Assembly: GCA_963803425.1 (NCBI GenBank)
Contig: CAWDMA010000002.1
Location: 1 to 64,000 of the forward strand
Reading direction: 5' to 3'
Length of the DNA stretch: 64,000 nt
From: DASPWW01 sp963803425
Lineage (GTDB): Bacteria > Actinomycetota > Thermoleophilia > Solirubrobacterales > 70-9
A program made the position numbers and the translations under genes. Below are positions 62,724 through 64,000 of this stretch, in pieces (position 1 is the stretch's first letter; each line of letters starts with the position of its first letter). Under the pieces are notes generated by a model that ran no database searches, was not told the DNA's origin, and saw only the letters and a list, made by a program, of their open reading frames with translations.

Positions 62724-63866
62724 CTACAGCCCCAGCGTCTTCGCGATGATGTTGCGCTGGATCTCGGAGGTGCCGCCGTAGATCGTCGACACGAGCGTGG
62801 CGCGGACGAGGCGCTCCATGTCGTACTCGGACGAGTACCCGTACCCGCCCATCATCTGCATCCCCTCGAGCGCGATCGCCTTCGCGCGCTCGGTCACGAA
62901 CAGCTTCACCATCGAGGCCTCGCGGGGGAGCATCGTGTCCGGGTCGGCGTCGACCCGGCTCGCGACCCAGTAGGTCATCAGCCGCGCCGCCTCGATCTCG
63001 GTCGCCATGTCGGCGAGCCGGTGCTGGAGCGCCTGAAACGAGCCGATCGGCCTCCCGAACTGGCGTCGCTCCTTGACGTAGGCGAGCGCGTCGTCGAACG
63101 CGCGGCGCGCGGTCCCCAGCATCGTCGCGGCGAGGATCAGGCGCTCGACGTTGAGGCCCGCCATCAGCTGCATCCAGCCCCGGTCGACCTCGCCTAGAAC
63201 GGCGGCGGCGGGGACCTCGCAGTCGGTGAAGTAGAGGTGGGCGGTCTCGCGTCCGCCCATCGTCTCGATCGGGTCCATCCGCAGGCCCTCGGCGTCGGTG
63301 GGCACGAAGATCATCGACAGGCCCTCGTGCTTGTCCTCGCCCCTTGTGGTCCGGCACACGACCAGGATGTGGCCCGAGATCCGGGCGTTCGAGCAGAACA
63401 CCTTCTGGCCGTTGATCACGAAGCCGCCGTTCACGCGGGTCGCCTCGGTGGACAGCGCCCCGACGTCCGAGCCGGCCTCCGGCTCGGTCATCGCGATCGC
63501 CTCGACCGTGCCCGCGGAGATCCCCCCGAGGATGTCGTGCTTCTGCTCGGTGGTCCCGAACCGCTGCACGGCGCCGGCGACGATCAGCGTGGTCGCGTAG
63601 CCGCCGATCGGGGCGAGTCCGCGGGTCGTCTCCTCCATGAACAGCGAGGCATCGAGCATCCCGCCGCCCGCGCCCCCGTACTCCTCCGGGATCGTCACGC
63701 CCAGCCACCCGAGCTCGGCCACCTTCGCGTAGGTCTCCTGCGAGTGGAGCTCCGTGTAGCCCTTGGTGAGCGCCGAGCGCTGCTCGGCCGTGCCGCACTC
63801 GCGCTCGCAGAAGTCCCGGATCGCGTCGACGAAATGGCGCTGCTCGTCGGTGAAGCTGAAGTCCAT
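62724..63866 (-). CDS. Acyl-CoA dehydrogenase
   Basis: A 380-residue FAD enzyme. MDFSFTDEQRHFVDAIRDFC start, VTIPEEYGGAGGGMLDASLF, AIAMTEPEAGSDVGALSTEA and ICPG-type FAD strand (NGQKVFCSNARISGHILVVC), then ERRQFGRPIGSFQALQHRLA, GMQMMGGYGYSSEYDMERLV and a C-terminus IYGGTSEIQRNIIAKTLGL. In many family members the catalytic base is Glu in YEGTxE; here the position is Gly. Such variants occur in subfamilies that use another Glu, so activity is likely but the base is not identified. Frame intact. Confidence 0.93.
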   Translation of the reverse strand: MDFSFTDEQRHFVDAIRDFCERECGTAEQRSALTKGYTELHSQETYAKVAELGWLGVTIPEEYGGAGGGMLDASLFMEETTRGLAPIGGYATTLIVAGAVQRFGTTEQKHDILGGISAGTVEAIAMTEPEAGSDVGALSTEATRVNGGFVINGQKVFCSNARISGHILVVCRTTRGEDKHEGLSMIFVPTDAEGLRMDPIETMGGRETAHLYFTDCEVPAAAVLGEVDRGWMQLMAGLNVERLILAATMLGTARRAFDDALAYVKERRQFGRPIGSFQALQHRLADMATEIEAARLMTYWVASRVDADPDTMLPREASMVKLFVTERAKAIALEGMQMMGGYGYSSEYDMERLVRATLVSTIYGGTSEIQRNIIAKTLGL

Positions 63867-63892
63867 CGGACGCCGGACGATATCGTCGCCCG

Positions 63893-64000
63893 ATGGAGCA
63901 GCGGCTCAGCCTCGTCACCCTCGGCGTCGCCGACCTGGCGCGGGCGCGGAGCTTCTACGAGGCGCTGGGCTGGACGACCGGCGCCCAGCCGGACGACGAC
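63893..64000 (+). CDS. VOC-family (glyoxalase-like) protein, cut by window edge
   Basis: The ATG at 63893 opens MEQRLSLVTLGVADLARARS then FYEALGWTTGAQPDDD. The TLGVxDLxRARxFYEALGW start is typical of VOC metalloproteins. Only 36 residues lie in the window. Divergent from the acyl-CoA dehydrogenase with 26 bases between starts. Confidence 0.8.
   Translation, partial: MEQRLSLVTLGVADLARARSFYEALGWTTGAQPDDD

Overview
The window comes from a high-GC actinobacterium. The set of housekeeping genes (rarA, an M20 peptidase beside hisN, methylmalonyl-CoA epimerase, a DUF3107-like protein, an acyl-CoA dehydrogenase, a DUF6325 protein, TMEM175 and DUF389 membrane proteins) fits Thermoleophilia/Solirubrobacterales best. 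That placement is an inference from gene content and codon use; no rRNA or other marker is present.

About 0-51 kb is an accessory region packed with mobile DNA. At 1-1.7 kb there is a broken ISKra4-type transposase with a divergent DUF6788 gene. At 1756-8910 lies a nested set of elements. An outer group II intron has its own reverse transcriptase gene split twice: by a complete second group II intron (2566-4485) and by a large-serine-recombinase element (about 4763-8008). A cyanase gene and a decayed serine recombinase follow. An arylsulfatase (12.8-15.1 kb) and a few broken genes come next. At 20178-26566 is a four-gene DDE transposon (DUF6431 protein, Mu/TniA-like transposase, ExeA/TniB-like ATPase, DUF3987 protein) whose right end holds an IS701-family element between two 143-bp direct repeats. 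Then come an IS256 element, a DUF892 ferritin-like protein, an IS21-type element with two extra genes inserted in an ISL3 transposase, a Tat-exported ferritin-like protein, a ScoMcrA-head protein, a truncated haemoglobin, several ion-channel or membrane proteins (TMEM175, ClC, DUF389, DUF4239), a cut-off cydC, an IS1182 remnant, a second IS256 copy in the opposite orientation and an IS630 element.

From about 51.6 kb to the end the sequence looks like ordinary chromosome: rarA, a large exported N,N-dimethylformamidase-like protein, hisN, an M20 peptidase, an MFS transporter, nicotinate phosphoribosyltransferase, methylmalonyl-CoA epimerase with a DUF3107-like gene, a truncated epimerase joined to a beta-propeller gene, a methyltransferase, an acyl-CoA dehydrogenase and the start of a VOC protein.

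Many genes, including housekeeping ones, carry single-base frameshifts, often in G or C runs. This may be true decay within the island, but the same pattern in the backbone suggests consensus errors in the assembly. Entries called pseudogene should be read with that in mind.
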